From contig NC_049915.1 of the NCBI RefSeq assembly GCF_001411555.2, positions 19,296,640-19,360,639 of the forward strand: DNA of 64,000 bases, read 5' to 3'. Position 1 is the first letter of the stretch. Each line of letters starts with the position of its first letter. Made by a program: the position numbers and the translations under genes. This stretch comes from Juglans regia. Taxonomy: Eukaryota; Streptophyta; Magnoliopsida; Fagales; Juglandaceae. This document shows, one piece after another, positions 35,306-47,259 of the stretch. The notes under the pieces are model-generated. The model was not told the origin of the DNA. It worked only from the letters and a program-made list of their open reading frames with translations, and ran no database searches.

Positions 35306-35611
35306 TCATGCTTCTTTACCAAATCTTAAATGCTGGAGCCAGAAGAGACCCCACGATCTATCCTTGATTTTAATACAAATTTCGATCTCCTCCATTTCTG
35401 GGTTGACCACAACTCTAGATCCAATAACAACACAGAAAACAATTTCTTCTATGTCATTCAAATACAGGGGCCCATTAATATCTAGTTCACACAAGTTACT
35501 ATCATTAGCCTCCTTGCAATGACTGAACAAGCTTGGAATCCTTTTTCCTGGAAATATAATGCCAATGCTCTTCTTATATCGGTGTATCCAATTTTGTTCC
35601 TTAGAATCTCC
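35306..35611 (-). pseudogene. Orphan TNL C-JID exon
   Basis: Preceded by a good acceptor (CATACG..TGACAG), this is one open frame of 101 residues. It runs GDSKEQNWI, GKRIPSLFSHCKEAND, LNDIEEIVFCVVIGSRV and ends GKEA. It matches the TNL-1 C-JID exon in position and phase. No LRR exon adjoins it; the nearest same-strand LRR exon is in TNL-3 at 38743. It is therefore an isolated last exon, on present evidence a gene fragment, though its frame is open. Confidence 0.75.
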
Positions 35612-35739
35612 CTGTCATACGGATATAAAAAAAAACTTTCAGCAAGGCAAGCTATAAACAAAGAAAAAGAAAAAGAATCACCTCATTCCTTGAAGGAATA
35701 CCTCTGCACTCTTAATTCATTAGACAGACAATTAAGCCA

Positions 35740-36360
35740 TCCAAAGAATCTTACAAGAAGTCTTGCAGAAAAAGATCAGCAGCAAATTGCACGGATGCAC
35801 AAACCATAGCCAATCTAGCACAAGTAATCATGTAGAGATACAAAATTCTATCTTTTCATTGAGATTGTAAGTGATCGATGTTAACCTAAAAAGAAGGCTG
35901 CCTATTGTCTAACCCTACTCATCAAACAAGAGAAAAAGAATAACAAAAAAATCTTCAAATTATCACTCAATTTGCAATCATATCCTACACTATCATTTTT
36001 TACAATCATTCCCACTAATTATCTAAAAATTGAAATGTACCCAATTTTTCTATTAAAAATACAACTGTGATAGAAGTCTTAAAAAACTTTCATATTTCTT
36101 TCAAGAATTATTCCTTTAGACATGTATGCATGACATCCCATCTTACACATTGGGCAATTAAGCCTTTATTATAATTTCTAATTAAACATACGTACTTTTA
36201 ATTAATGATATCTTGCTTAATAGGTATTGCTCGAATAAATTTTTTTGAAATGCTCTAGATGTGCTTAGATGCTCTGTTTTTTGTTAGTAGATGGACAGAT
36301 TACTCTGTTGGAGGCATAAATTGGAGACAAGATTTATTTTAAGGTAGATAGTTATAAGGT
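35740..36360. repeat. Mosaic of TNL-intron, intergenic and arm-A copies
   Basis: 35760-35840 resembles TNL-1 intron 1 (19150-19240); 35845-36060 repeats 22925-23115; 36060-36360 repeats 8770-9460. Three unrelated local sequences are thus joined end to end. No gene is seen. Confidence 0.65.
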
Positions 36361-36639
36361 TCCTAGAGTTAAACATACGAGATGTCCTATATCTATAAAG
36401 AGATTTCACAAAAAAAAATTCACAAACTGACATTGCCTCATATGATACATTAGATCTATTTTATAATAAAAGTAGTTTTACAATCTAATGTACCATTTTC
36501 AAGCTATGTCAATTTGCAGATTTAATTTTGTGTGGTCTCTTTGTGACTAAAACATTTCTCTAAACATGATGACTTGTAATGGCAAGAAATTAATGACATC
36601 ATTAGAGTCGCTTGATTTTAGCTAGATGGTAGTATGTGG

Positions 36640-38085
36640 ACACCATTGTCTTGGTCATATCATTTCTGTGCGAATGGTAAAAATAAATGTCCTACTAAAA
36701 TGTCACTTTAGTTAAAACGCATGCATTATGAACAATCGTAATGTATTCAATATATAAAAAAAGTATCCACAACTCTTGAAACAAATGAGCAAAGATCTTC
36801 AATAAACCAAACCCGAAAAATTTATAATATATATACACATAAAAGGAAAGCAACCACAATATTGTTTCTACAAAACTTCTGACATGACTTGATACATCTG
36901 GTTATTCTTTCTCCTGCAAAACATGATAAACAAGCCAAAGTAATCATTTAGCCTAATAAAATTACGAAAACAATTCTAGTTTCTACAAGAGGCAGTGACA
37001 CACCACCAAATATGTAAGCCAAAAAAAAAACACATGATATTATCCAATTTAATTCTTGAAAATACTCACAGTATGCAGATGACGTGATCCAGTAACATCA
37101 ACTCAAATGCAACTTTCATTTCTTGGTTTGCAACAAATGAAACATCACTTGAAAAGGTGATTCTTCATGAGGGCGAGTGCTGTTGTAGTTGTGAACTAAC
37201 CTTGTTGAAAGAAAGCAAACACCAAGACAGTTCTTTTCAGTGATTATGGGTCCTTCGATGGTTCTTGTATCTGATCCAAGAATGATATCATCCTGAATAT
37301 ATGTTGAAAACAAGTAAAACACTAATCAAATATGTTATAAAGTGGTGTCAACCATTTAAAAGAAGACACCTGTAAAATTAGAAAATGACCTTGTAGCCAA
37401 TATCAGAATGACAAGTATACCAGATTTATCGAGAGGGGCATTTTCTGTTCTGATATGCTCCTACACATATGTATATAAATATGAGTTGGTGGTAAAGGGA
37501 AAAGATATACATTTTTCTGAAATTCACAGGAGAGTACAGAGAGATCGACAGAGAGTTTTTCTAATAGCTTTGTAAAAGAGAGGCTGAGTGTGTGTGATCT
37601 TGTATTCTCAAAAGTTGTGGTTATTGATCATCAATAAAATCTCTAGATAGTTCCTGCTATGGATGTAGATCCTAGGATTGAATCACGTAATTCTTTTGTG
37701 TTACTTTTGTTTACTGCATACTGTTTACAAGCTCTAAACAAGTATACCTGGATTATCAATCCAAGGAGTCTTCTATTTCCCTGTATAATTGGGATTCTTA
37801 ATTTTCTGTCAAGTCAAAAAGAACAATTTTATCATAAACTGCAAAGAAGAATAAAGCTTCAATCTTTATATGTAGCAATTATGCTTAATTGTCATACCTT
37901 GCGCTTCCATGGTCCTTTATATGTGGATTAGGTACTTTGGAGGGTTTCCATATTCTATTCTCTTCTTCATCCCAATGATCAGGCAGCTTATAATGGAAAA
38001 GAATTGTGAGATGTTTTCATCTTCTTTAATATTAGTTTTAATGCTTTTCAAATGTATCATGTCACGAAATAGAGCAGTCAACATA
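36640..38085 (-). pseudogene. Second copy of the proteasome beta-7 / calreticulin-3 fragments
   Basis: Paired with 11040-12430. The proteasome part (37322-37120) keeps [12 protein letters not shown] but has lost about 165 bp that encode [12 protein letters not shown] in copy A. The calreticulin part repeats the last exon piece at 37805-37745 and the preceding one at about 37990-37910. Several indels separate the copies. A roughly 0.4-kb insertion at 37335-37745 lies between the two halves. Confidence 0.75.
37335..37745 (+). mobile_element. LTR-like insertion in the second fragment copy
   Basis: Absent from the paired copy. It begins TGTTATAAAGTGG, contains TATATAAATATGAG (about 37468) and a leader-like stretch with TTGTATTCTC and AATAAAATCTC, and ends near CTAAACA. 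These fit a small Copia-type LTR or TRIM. I could not define a TSD, so the ends are approximate. Confidence 0.4.
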
Positions 38086-38651
38086 AAAAAAACAATTGGG
38101 ATGCTCCTACACGTGAAGCTCCAACAACTGATATGGGGAGGTCATCTCAATGGGAAGCTCCTACACGTGGCCAACTAAAGTTGAATTGGGATGCTGCCCT
38201 TGACAAAAACAATTGCAAGGTGGGTATTGGAGCTGTTATTCAAGATTGGGAAGGAACAGTTAAGGCCACTGTGAGAATGAAGCATGATCTCTACCCTGAC
38301 CCCCTATTGGCCGAAGCCTATGCTCTCCTGCAAGCATCCATTTTCTGCAAGTCACTAGGCTGGAAGGAACTCATCTTCGAAGGGGACTCTTTACAAGTTG
38401 TCAACTATCTCAAGGCTAGTGAAGTCATTGATTCTTATGTGGGAACAATGATTAGGGACGCTAAGTCTATTTTGAACTCTTTCACATCTTGGACTGTGAG
38501 GAATACTCTTAGAGCTGGTAATGTTGAAGCTCATGCTTTAAGTTGAGATTCACTTAGTATTAGAGATAGTATCTGGTCTGTAGGTACTATCCCAACTTGT
38601 ATCCAAACACTTTTATAAGTGAATACATGAGACTTTATCTTCAAAAAAAAG
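38086..38651 (+). mobile_element. LINE 3' end with RNase H domain, in the TNL-3 C-JID exon
   Basis: A frame from about 38151 to 38546 encodes an RVT_3 RNase H-like domain: LKLNWDAALDKNN with Asp present, GIGAVIQDWEG, LAEAYALLQA, FEGDSLQVVNYL, NVEAHALS. It is followed by a short 3' UTR and an A-tail ending at 38650. The next bases (GTAGGTATGCCCAATTTTG) are the C-JID exon of TNL-3 in reverse. The left junction abuts the calreticulin fragment, so about 2.7 kb present in copy A is missing here. It is a different LINE family from the one at 33.6 kb. Confidence 0.75.
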
Positions 38652-38742
38652 TAGGTATGCCCAATTTTGTTCCTTAGAATGTCTCTGTTATACGAATATA
38701 AAAATAAAAAAAACTTTCAGCAATACAAGGTATAAACCAAGG

Positions 38743-41700
38743 TCACACACAAACATGTTGAAAAAAGAATGAGAGGAAAAGAGACGTACATAACTCTTCC
38801 CATGAAGGAATCAGCCAGCTTATTTTCGCAAGCAGTTTATGGCATCCGTACAAGTCAATCCTTTGGAGGTTACGAAAATTCGTTCCATTGTTTTTAATAA
38901 GTATTTCAGATAGTAGTGCAAAACTTTCCAATGACGTGCATTCACGAGCATGAACACTTGCTATACTTGATGGAAGAGGTAAAATTTCTTCAAGTTTCTT
39001 GCAATTGTTCAAACAAAGGTCTCGCAACCTATCAAATCTGAGGCTTTGAACTGGAAAGATAACAATATCACTCCCACTTAGATCTAACCTATCCAAAGCA
39101 GGAAAGTAATTACCATTCGTGAAGAAATTTGATTCTGACAGGCAACAGAATCGAAGAGTTAAAACTTGTAGCGATTTCCAAATCGCGCTTGAGGAGGAAC
39201 TTGCATCATTAAAAATGCTTGAATTTGTTGGAGTCAATTCTGCAGTAGTTGATGCAATTTCACATTCTTCGCCTGTAGACACAACAGATGGCGTGGATTG
39301 TATACCATCCTCCTCCACCTTTCCAATGTGTATTGGTACTTGTGAATCACCGTGGACTTGGACAATGTGTAGACTTCGCAACTGATCAATGCAGCCTGCT
39401 ACATATAATTCTTGAAGCTGAGTAAGGTTGCTAATTGATGAAGGTAGTTTCTTTAGACTAGAGCCGGGGTACAGATATAACTTTTTAAGTCCTTTGAGGT
39501 TCTCAATTGATGAAGGTAGTTCTTTTATGCTAGAGTCACGAAAATCTAACACATGTAAAAATTCCATTTCACGCTCAATCTCTGGAAAGTCTTCGAGACT
39601 AGAGCACTCTCTAAGATTAAAAACACGTAGAGATCTCAACTTGAATCTTTTCGGCAAAATCCTAAGCTTGCAGCATCCGCCAACAGAAAATCTCGAAAGC
39701 TTATCAAGGAATCCAACGGAATCATGAACCTCAACTAAGTTCTCACACACTGTAAGATCCAACTTCACTAAATTTGGGCTACTTGAAAGGTCAGGAATTT
39801 TTGTTATGGATTTACATTTAAATAAATCCATAACTGTCAAGTTCTGTCCAAATTACATAAAATAAATGTATTAGGTTCAATGAAATTTTGTTTCATAATT
39901 AAAGAAATAAATATTGAAAATAATAATGGTACCTTAGATTTTAGGCCGCCTAACTCCTTGATGAGGCTATCAGGCATTCTTAATATAGTGAGATTATTTC
40001 CATGAAAATTAGAAGGCAAAAATGAGGAAGGATATTCAGGCCAATCAAACACTCTTATCTCATTAGATAGATATTCTGGCCCTGCAGAAAATTGTGCATT
40101 TCGATTTAAAAACAATCGAAGATTCTTCATCTTCTTAAATGCCTTGGAATGCAAGCATATCTTGTCATGGCCTCCGGGAAAATCTAACAAAATCGCTTCA
40201 ATTGTTTTTGTTCCCTACAAAGACATACAAAGGCATAAGTATCCCAACAAAATCAAATCATAAAGTTGTTCTTCTTTTATTACCACTTGCTAGCATCATG
40301 GAAACACATAGAAACCAAAACAAATTAAGCTTAAATTATTGAAATGAAAATTTTAATAAATTAATTTTCAAAAAGTCAAGTCAAATCAATTAACATTATA
40401 AACTAAAAAATAGAAAAAAAATCAGAAAAATTAAAACTTAATATTAGAAAATTTCATTATTTAAGTTTCTTGTTTCTATTTTATTTATATAAATTAAGTT
40501 TAATACTAAACTACAGAAAGTTTCATTAAAACAAAAAAGATAATTTTTTGAGGAGACAATTGTGATTTTCTTTTATGAAAAGTAAATTGTTAACTTTAAC
40601 GGGAGCATATATATTATGTAGAAATGGTCATGATATACATACAAACTCTTTTAAACTACACACACGTGCACCAACGAGTTACTTCACCATTTTTAACTTC
40701 AACATTTTTTTGGGAGTTTCACTTGTGAACAGAAAACAAATATAAATTCAAAGGTTTCTATTAGCGTGATCTTACCGTATTTTCTTCTAATACATGGCGA
40801 ATATCTTCATGAAACCACAATCTACTGCGCTTGCCAGCTTCTTTAGGCGATTCTTGTCGAACAATTTCTTTACCCATTTCTTGCAACAAGTCATGCATCT
40901 CCACACATTGATGACAATTAATATTGATGAGACACTTATCTTTAAGCCTTGCAATGCCAATAGATGATGAAAAACGACAACTGTCTAGTATTTTCGTGAC
41001 ATATTCAACAGAGTTCCCCTTGAAGAAACATGCAATGTCAAGAAAAATATCCCTTTCATTGTCATCCAGCCCATCATAGCTTATTTTAAGAATTTCATAA
41101 ATATCCTTGTGAGGACTTCTTTCATACTCTTCCAATGCACTTTTCCATTCTTGTATACTTCTACCACGTAAATCTGAACCAAGTACTGTAAGAGCTAGTG
41201 GAAGGCCCTTAGCATAACCTATTATACATGTTGTGAGTTTTACATGACTTTCAATTGGCTTCTCTCTTTTAAATGCATGCCAACTAAAAAGTTGAATAGC
41301 TTGGTTGTGGTCCAATTCCTGCACTTCGTACGTTGAATCAACTTGATGATAAGTTAATAGATGTTGATCTCTTGTTGTTATTACTATTCTACTTCCTGGG
41401 CCGAACCAATTATGATTTCCAGCTATTTCTTTTAATTGGCGCAACTCATTCACATCATCAAGAATTATAAGTACCCTTTTAGAGCAAAGCATATGCTTCA
41501 TAACATTAGAACCTCTAACACCGCCAATATTAAAACTTCCAAAGCTTCCTAAGAGCTCATAAAGAAGTTTCTCTTGTAGTTTGACCAAACCGTCCTTTCG
41601 ACTCGAAATCTCTCTAACATTTGCTAGAAAACATCTAGCTTCAAATTGATGTCCAATTGAGTTAAAGACTGCTTTGGCGAGAGTTGTTTTACCAATTCCA

Positions 41701-43531
41701 CCAGTTCCATAAATCCCTATCATGAGAGTAATGTCATTCCTTCCAATTTCTAAATTAGTGTTCAAGTCATTTAGACGAGACTCCAGTCCAATTGGATACT
41801 CAGCAATGTCTAACTGGTATGTAGATTTAAATATTGTAGAGTCCACCCATTCAATGATTTTATGCATAAATTCATATTCATTCCTGCCAATACAAGGAAA
41901 TAGAACATTCAATGAGTCACATTTTTCACATAAAAAGATATAGAGTTTCATTATTTATAAGTCGGTGTGTCAACACATTAACTATAGTACTTATCACCCA
42001 TTACAATTACAAAATAAGTTTAGAAAAAATCATGACTAATATATAAATTGTTATAGTAGCTGATGTAGAAGATCTTCCACAAGGTCTAGTTACAAGGTTT
42101 CTCTCTTTATTTTTTTAATAGATTTGCTTACTCAATACCAATAAATTAGTATGAAACCAATAAAAATTATAGTATATCATATGAGTTTGCTCTCTCATTT
42201 TGACCGCTCATAATTTTAATTTACTTTTTAGTTTTTTTTTAATGATTAAAGAAGTGAATTTTAGTATATTAGTATATTTTTTATTTTTAAAAAATATTTA
42301 AAGATATTTTGAAATTTTGAAAAAATTTAAAATATAAAATGTAAAATTTACACTGGTGGACACCCCTAATGATCAAAACTAAACCGCACAGTAGTAGCAC
42401 TCATTATTTTTTTATATTTTCATTTAAGTCTAACTTTAATCTTTGATGCAGGGAATTGATTGCTAGCCCAAATATATTGGAATAAAGGTGGGCAAGACCA
42501 AGTAAAGTCCACTATGTTTATATGGCCCATGTCTCGTTGATATTAAACGAGAGACGATAACGAAAATAGGAATAGATGTATGCATTCATTGGGTTTTTAT
42601 CGAGGTTTTCTTCAAATTGGATAGGAGGAAAATTCCTCCATAGATCTATAAAAATGAAAAGCGTTATAGTGAGCATGTGCTGTCACATGATTTTTTTAAA
42701 GGCTAATGCCTTATTTGTTTTTACAGATAAGATAAAATGTGTTGAGATAAAAATTAAAATATATATATTTTTAATATTATTTTTATTTTGAGATTTAAAA
42801 AAGTTAAATTGTTTATTTTATTTTATATGAGAATTTGAAAAAATTATAATAATTAGATAAGATGAAAAATTTTATGAAAGTGAACGAGACCTAAGTTAAA
42901 AAATTGACATATCATTCCAAACTATACGTTTCTCACATGCTCAAAGAACACATGATAATTTTTTATATAAACAATCTCGCTTGAAGAAAAATTCTATTAT
43001 GAATTAATATAATGGTTAAAGATCGAAGTACCCGTCTTCCAAATGTTCTCCAGCCAAACCGGCAACCTCTTGTAGGCTTTCCTTCCACCTTTGCACCTTC
43101 GGATCCTCCTTAAATCTCTCCTGATGTTTAGCCAATGCTTCTCCAAAACTTCCGCTTTGATTTCGTACTTCTGATGGATTTACATGGTAAAACACAGGTA
43201 AAACAATTTGTTGTTTTGTTTTCTTGCACTCAAGGATCTTCGTTAACTCTTCCAAGCACCATGCAGATGATGCATAGTTTGAAGATAATACAATGATAGA
43301 AATCATCGACTCCTCAATAGTTTTGAAAACTGTAGGTGAAATTATCTCTCCTCTTTCAAGATCTTTGTCATCTATGTAGGTTTTGATTCCCCTGTCTCGT
43401 AGAGCATGGTATAGAAAGACAGTAAAAGTATTGCGAGTGTCTATTCCTCTAAAACTCAAGAATACATCGTAAGACTGTTTAAGAGTGGAAGAAGAAGAGG
43501 CGGACGAGGAAGAGGGTAAACTGAATGTCAT
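38743..43531 (-). CDS. TNL-3: TIR-NB-ARC-LRR receptor lacking its C-JID
   Basis: Exons 43531-43032, 41883-40776, 40214-39933 and 39843-38743; GT-AG junctions are in phase and the frame gives about 996 residues. TIR (YDVFLSFRG, WCLEELTKILECKKTK), P-loop GTGGIGKTT, kinase-2 VLIILDDV, RNBS-B GSRIVITTRD, GLPLAL, FLDIACFF and the MHD motif (VEMHDLLQ) are intact. The LRR part has one more unit than TNL-1. At the position where TNL-1 has the last donor (GATCAG|GTATG) this gene reads GAGTTATG, so the exon runs on and ends after a 15-residue non-homologous tail. The C-JID exon beyond, with acceptor at 38685, is cut by a LINE after about 34 nt. Possibly functional without C-JID, or decaying. Confidence 0.85.
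42222..42365 (+). mobile_element. MITE, family 5, in TNL-3 intron 1
   Basis: AATGATTAAAGAAGTGAATTT and AAATTTACACTGGTGGACAC are near-identical to the copy in TNL-1 intron 1 at the same relative place, so it predates the TNL-1/TNL-3 duplication. Confidence 0.6.
42708..42895 (+). mobile_element. MITE, family 1, in TNL-3 intron 1
   Basis: Starts GCCTTATTTGTTTTTACAG and ends GAACGAGACCTAA. No equivalent is seen at the same place in TNL-1, so it is younger than the duplication. Confidence 0.65.
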
Positions 43532-43904
43532 TGAAGAAGTGTATGCAATTGATCTGATACAGAAAACGGAGCAACTTCTTGATAAGTTTCAGTTGGATTC
43601 GTGGACATCTCAAGCCACCTAACGCTTTAATTCGTGGACAAGAAGGCATTGAATGTCTATCAAACATTAATATCTTGTTCCTGTTGGTAGGAATGAGGTC
43701 GTGTATGCATATTAATAAAGAAAAGAATTTACTTTCAAAAAATAAAAATAAAAAGTTGCAACTTCTTCCTATAAAAATATAATATCAGAACCAATGAAGA
43801 AAATAAGTGAAGAAATTTTCAAGCTTCTTTAATACCGTAAATGCCTATAATATATGTAAGATGGCAATAATTTGTCAACAAAATACTTACGGATTGTAAT
43901 AGTT

Positions 43905-44060
43905 AATTGAGATTAGATGAATTAAAATAAAAATTAAAAGTTGAATAAAATATTATTAAAATATTATTTTATAATAATATTAATGTTTTGAAATTTGATA
44001 AAGTTGAATTGTTTATTATATTTTATTTAAAAATTTTAAAAAAATTGAGTGGTGGTTGAA
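43905..44060 (+). mobile_element. MITE, family 1 copy upstream of TNL-3
   Basis: Contains AAAAGTTGAATAAAATATTA, AATATTATTTTATAATAATA and AAAGTTGAATTGTTTATTAT. The left end is degenerate. Confidence 0.5.
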
Positions 44061-44299
44061 CTAAGGGCAAAAATATAGTGCCATTTCAAATGAAATTCTT
44101 TCTTTCTCAATTCATGCCAGCCTGTAATGCTGTAGAAGATCAAGCTCCGTCTTTGCCACCGACAATTGAACGCACAAAGCAAAAAACAAAAAACCAAAAC
44201 AAATCAAAACAATCTCCAAGAAAATTCCAAAGATTAAACTCAAGAAAGGTACTTGTAAACATAAGATGTACATTCCTAAGGCGTAGATTGTGTACTGGA

Positions 44300-44450
44300 G
44301 TGGATGTAATTTCATATTTGCCTGTATGCACAACAGATGGCTTGGATTGTGTAGTGTGTACCATCCTCCTCCACCTTTACAATGTTTATTGGTTGTGAGG
44401 TGAAATGGAAAGAACATAGACTTCGCAACTGATTAATGCTAGATCAACAA
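44300..44450 (-). pseudogene. TNL LRR-exon fragment
   Basis: Matches the LRR exon of TNL-3 (39240-39390): GCACAACAGATGGC, ACCATCCTCCTCCACCTTTA, CAATG, and GACTTCGCAACTGAT. The fragment is about 130 bp and lies beyond the TNL-3 promoter, so it is a leftover of another TNL copy. Confidence 0.65.
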
Positions 44451-44959
44451 AGTAGAATGATCGAGATTCAAACGATCTAGAGGTGGGGAGTGCATCCAAT
44501 TGTGCCGCACTTACGAGCTACACCCTCAATTTGTACTTACCAATAACAAAAGGAGAGCCGATCCCTGTGAGAAACATAGTGTATCATAAAATCTCATCCA
44601 TTCTACTTATTATTTTAGGGAATTGAAATTAAAATTTTGTTAATAATAATAATAAGATGGTTTAACATCCCAAACCATTATAAAATTATTCTTTCTTGTG
44701 ATTGCTTATGCTTTGGCATTCTTTTACTTGTTTTGTAGATCAACGGTAATAAAATAATGGTGTACTTCCACGGCACAACAGCTGCCACACATCTCCCCAA
44801 ATGGCTTTTACAAGCTATCAGACCTAACCATCTCAGCCACACACAAAAATATCCGAAAGTAAACAAATAAAACAAAATCATATTATTAAAAAAAAAAAGA
44901 GAGAGAGAATTTATATATTATAAACTTAGGGAAACATGATTTGCATGTCTGACTCCGCT

Positions 44960-45065
44960 AGTCAGAAACGCACTCAATCGCTGGAACGAAAATAACTTCC
45001 TCTCACTTTTTCTCGTCTCTCACCAAGCACTCTGTACTCTTTATGCAACCTCTACTGGAACCTGG
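44960..45065 (+). promoter_or_regulatory. PUP11 untranslated leader exon
   Basis: The stretch ends in CTACTGGAACCTG|GTAACATA, a donor, and its duplicate at 34380-34472 keeps the same donor. The next acceptor is CACCATCAG at 47250. It is therefore likely the non-coding first exon, with an intron of about 2.2 kb before the start codon. The transcription start is not defined. Confidence 0.55.
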
Positions 45066-45555
45066 TAACATATTTCTGCATTAAATTGTATGTCTTTTTA
45101 ATCAAGAATTTTTGTTACAGCAATTTTAATCTGTTCTGACTATTTTACACGTTTCCGGTTCATTTTAATTAATCGTTTTGATTAGAAGTGCACAGATGAA
45201 TTTTGACTGTTTAGTTTAAACATATCCATGGGTTGTATGCGATTGCTGGGAAATTGTAGGAACAGACATACATGATAATGAAATTTGGAAATATCGGTAT
45301 TTGGGGCTTGAGAAAACAATGGCTAGACTCAAGTGATCCTTAAAAGAGATTCTCTTTTCCTCAAAGTCGTGGTCCCTTTTTCTTTCCCTGGTTTTCTTTG
45401 CAACCAATCAAAAGGGTATAGCTTTCTTGGTGCTAATTCGTGTTTCTGCATCTATTGTTTAAATTGATTTGGTTTGGTAAATGGTAAGCTATAAGTAAGA
45501 GCAAAAACTAGATGTGTTCTGATATTTGCTGCTTGTATTAAGAATCTTAGAAGCA

Positions 45556-46197
45556 CATTTTTCTAGGGCTGCAAACGGTCCGGTGAACACCCAAAGGGAC
45601 CGGACCGGACCGGGTCCAGTCGGTCCGGCCTTTTTTTTTTTTTTTTAATAATTAATAAAAAAATTTTATTTAAAATACTAAATTAAATTAAGTGACTTAT
45701 TAATATGGATTATATAACAAACTCAATAAAAAAATATTTTATATTGTCAATGATAATAAATTAGATGAAAATTATATTATTAATTTATATAATTACTATA
45801 TAATTAACTAATTGATATTATATATTTATTAATTCATAGAATATTAACAAGTGTTAATAGCATATTTAAAATTTTTATTATTAATAGTGATAGGTTAGAT
45901 GAAGATATATATAAAATATTGTTAATTTATAGAATATTAACAAGTATTAATAATATATTTAAAAATTTATATTGTTAATTGTATAATTATTATATATAAA
46001 ATATTTTTATTTTTTTATTTTTCATTCGGTCAGGTCCGGTCCGAAAAAACCCTGGACCGAGGACCGGACCAAATGTTTTCGGTTGTCTAAAATGTGGACC
46101 GGACCGGACCGGTCTAAGTCTGGGTCCGGTCCGGTCTGGACCAAAACGGTCGGTCCGTTCGGTCTGAGGTCGGACCGTTATCACCCCTACGTTTTTC
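45556..46197. mobile_element. Non-autonomous hAT element (MITE) in the PUP11 leader intron
   Basis: Insert 45564-46189 starts TAGGGCTGCAAACGGTCCG; its end, reverse-complemented, is TAGGGGTGATAACGGTCCG. The 8-bp flanks are CATTTTTC (45556-45563) and CGTTTTTC (46190-46197). The uninterrupted site CATTTTTC is present at 35012-35019 in the duplicated copy. Long inner arms are made of GGACCGGACC repeats around an AT-rich core. No transposase. Confidence 0.9.
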
Positions 46198-46488
46198 CAC
46201 TAATATGTGAGAGTTTTCTTAGAGAGATCCAAAACTGATTAGGTAGTAATTCTGTAGAACTTCAGGGTGTTTTGGGCCTTCTTGAAATGATCTGTGAATT
46301 ATTTTTCTTCTAGGGATATTTGTGGATAATTCCCAAAGCATGTAACCTGAGAGATTCTGTTTAGGTTCGCTGTGTGAATTTTGTTTGGGAATTTGGAGTG
46401 ACTTATGAGTAAAAGATGTATTTTTGCTGTATAGATTTTGAAACTCTCTTTCTTGTCCAGCACTATATTGGCAGATGGTGATCTTCCC

Positions 46489-46689
46489 TAACTTTGCTAT
46501 CTATTTTGCTATTTGGTGGTCATCCAAGTATTTTTAATGGAAATATGTGAAAACCCGATTGGTAATAGGATTTGATCTTCCAATCAGGGTAACTTTGCTA
46601 TCTATTTTGCTATTTGATGGTCATCCAAGTATTTTAATGGAAATATGTGAAAACCCGATTGGTAATAGGATTTTTATCTGCCAATCAGG
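46489..46689 (+). repeat. 101-bp tandem duplication in the PUP11 leader intron
   Basis: TAACTTTGCTATCTATTTTG starts at 46489 and again at 46590; both copies run through CCCGATTGGTAATAGGATTT and CCAATCAGG. They differ by a few bases. The unit itself contains a CCGATTGG / CCAATCAGG inverted pair. Confidence 0.85.
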
Positions 46690-47018
46690 ATTTGCTCAGT
46701 TGAGTGTTCTCCAGATTTTTAGTTTTAGCCAGAGAAGCGCTAAATAAAACTTTGGGCTGTACTAGCCTTTGGACCCTGATACTTGCTAACTATTTGTGTG
46801 GGATTGTATTTGCCCTCAAATGGGGAGTCCTGCTTATGGAGTGCTTCTGATGCACCAGTCAGATACTGGGACTGGCAAGATAGTTTTACATAGTTTTTCT
46901 TTGAGTTTATCTTCTATAACAGGAACCAAGTAGTAAGAGTTAAACGTACACATTTAGACATAACTTCACGTTCTTTCTGGGATGAAATTTACTTTTTATG
47001 CTGTTAATGATTGATCCT

Positions 47019-47132
47019 ATTGACTGAATGAGAAATCTGGGAGTTTTCCATAGCGATATCAATATGTTGTTCCTTTTTGACATAAAAAGTCCCCCCGAAA
47101 GGGGGGGTGGGGGTTTCTCTCATTCAGTCAAT
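47019..47132 (+). repeat. Inverted repeat just upstream of PUP11 coding exon
   Basis: ATTGACTGAATGAGAAA (47019-47035) is inverted at 47114-47132 (TTTCTCTCATTCAGTCAAT, with a 2-nt insertion). A second small hairpin, CCCCCCGAAAGGGGGG, lies inside at 47091-47107. A small foldback element or MITE is likely. Confidence 0.7.
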
Positions 47133-47259
47133 ATCTAATTATTTGATAATAATTTTGATGAGAAAGCTAGCATCATTTTATGACAGCAGAAAAACAAAAA
47201 TGTCTCGGTTTGTATTTAACTCAATATCTAATTGTTGTGTTTCACCATCAGGTGATCAA

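Noticed and set aside
47107..47259. 51-residue N-terminal extension of PUP11
   Set aside because: An acceptor lies just before the ATG at 47260, the extension is not like other PUPs, and the leader exon is upstream.
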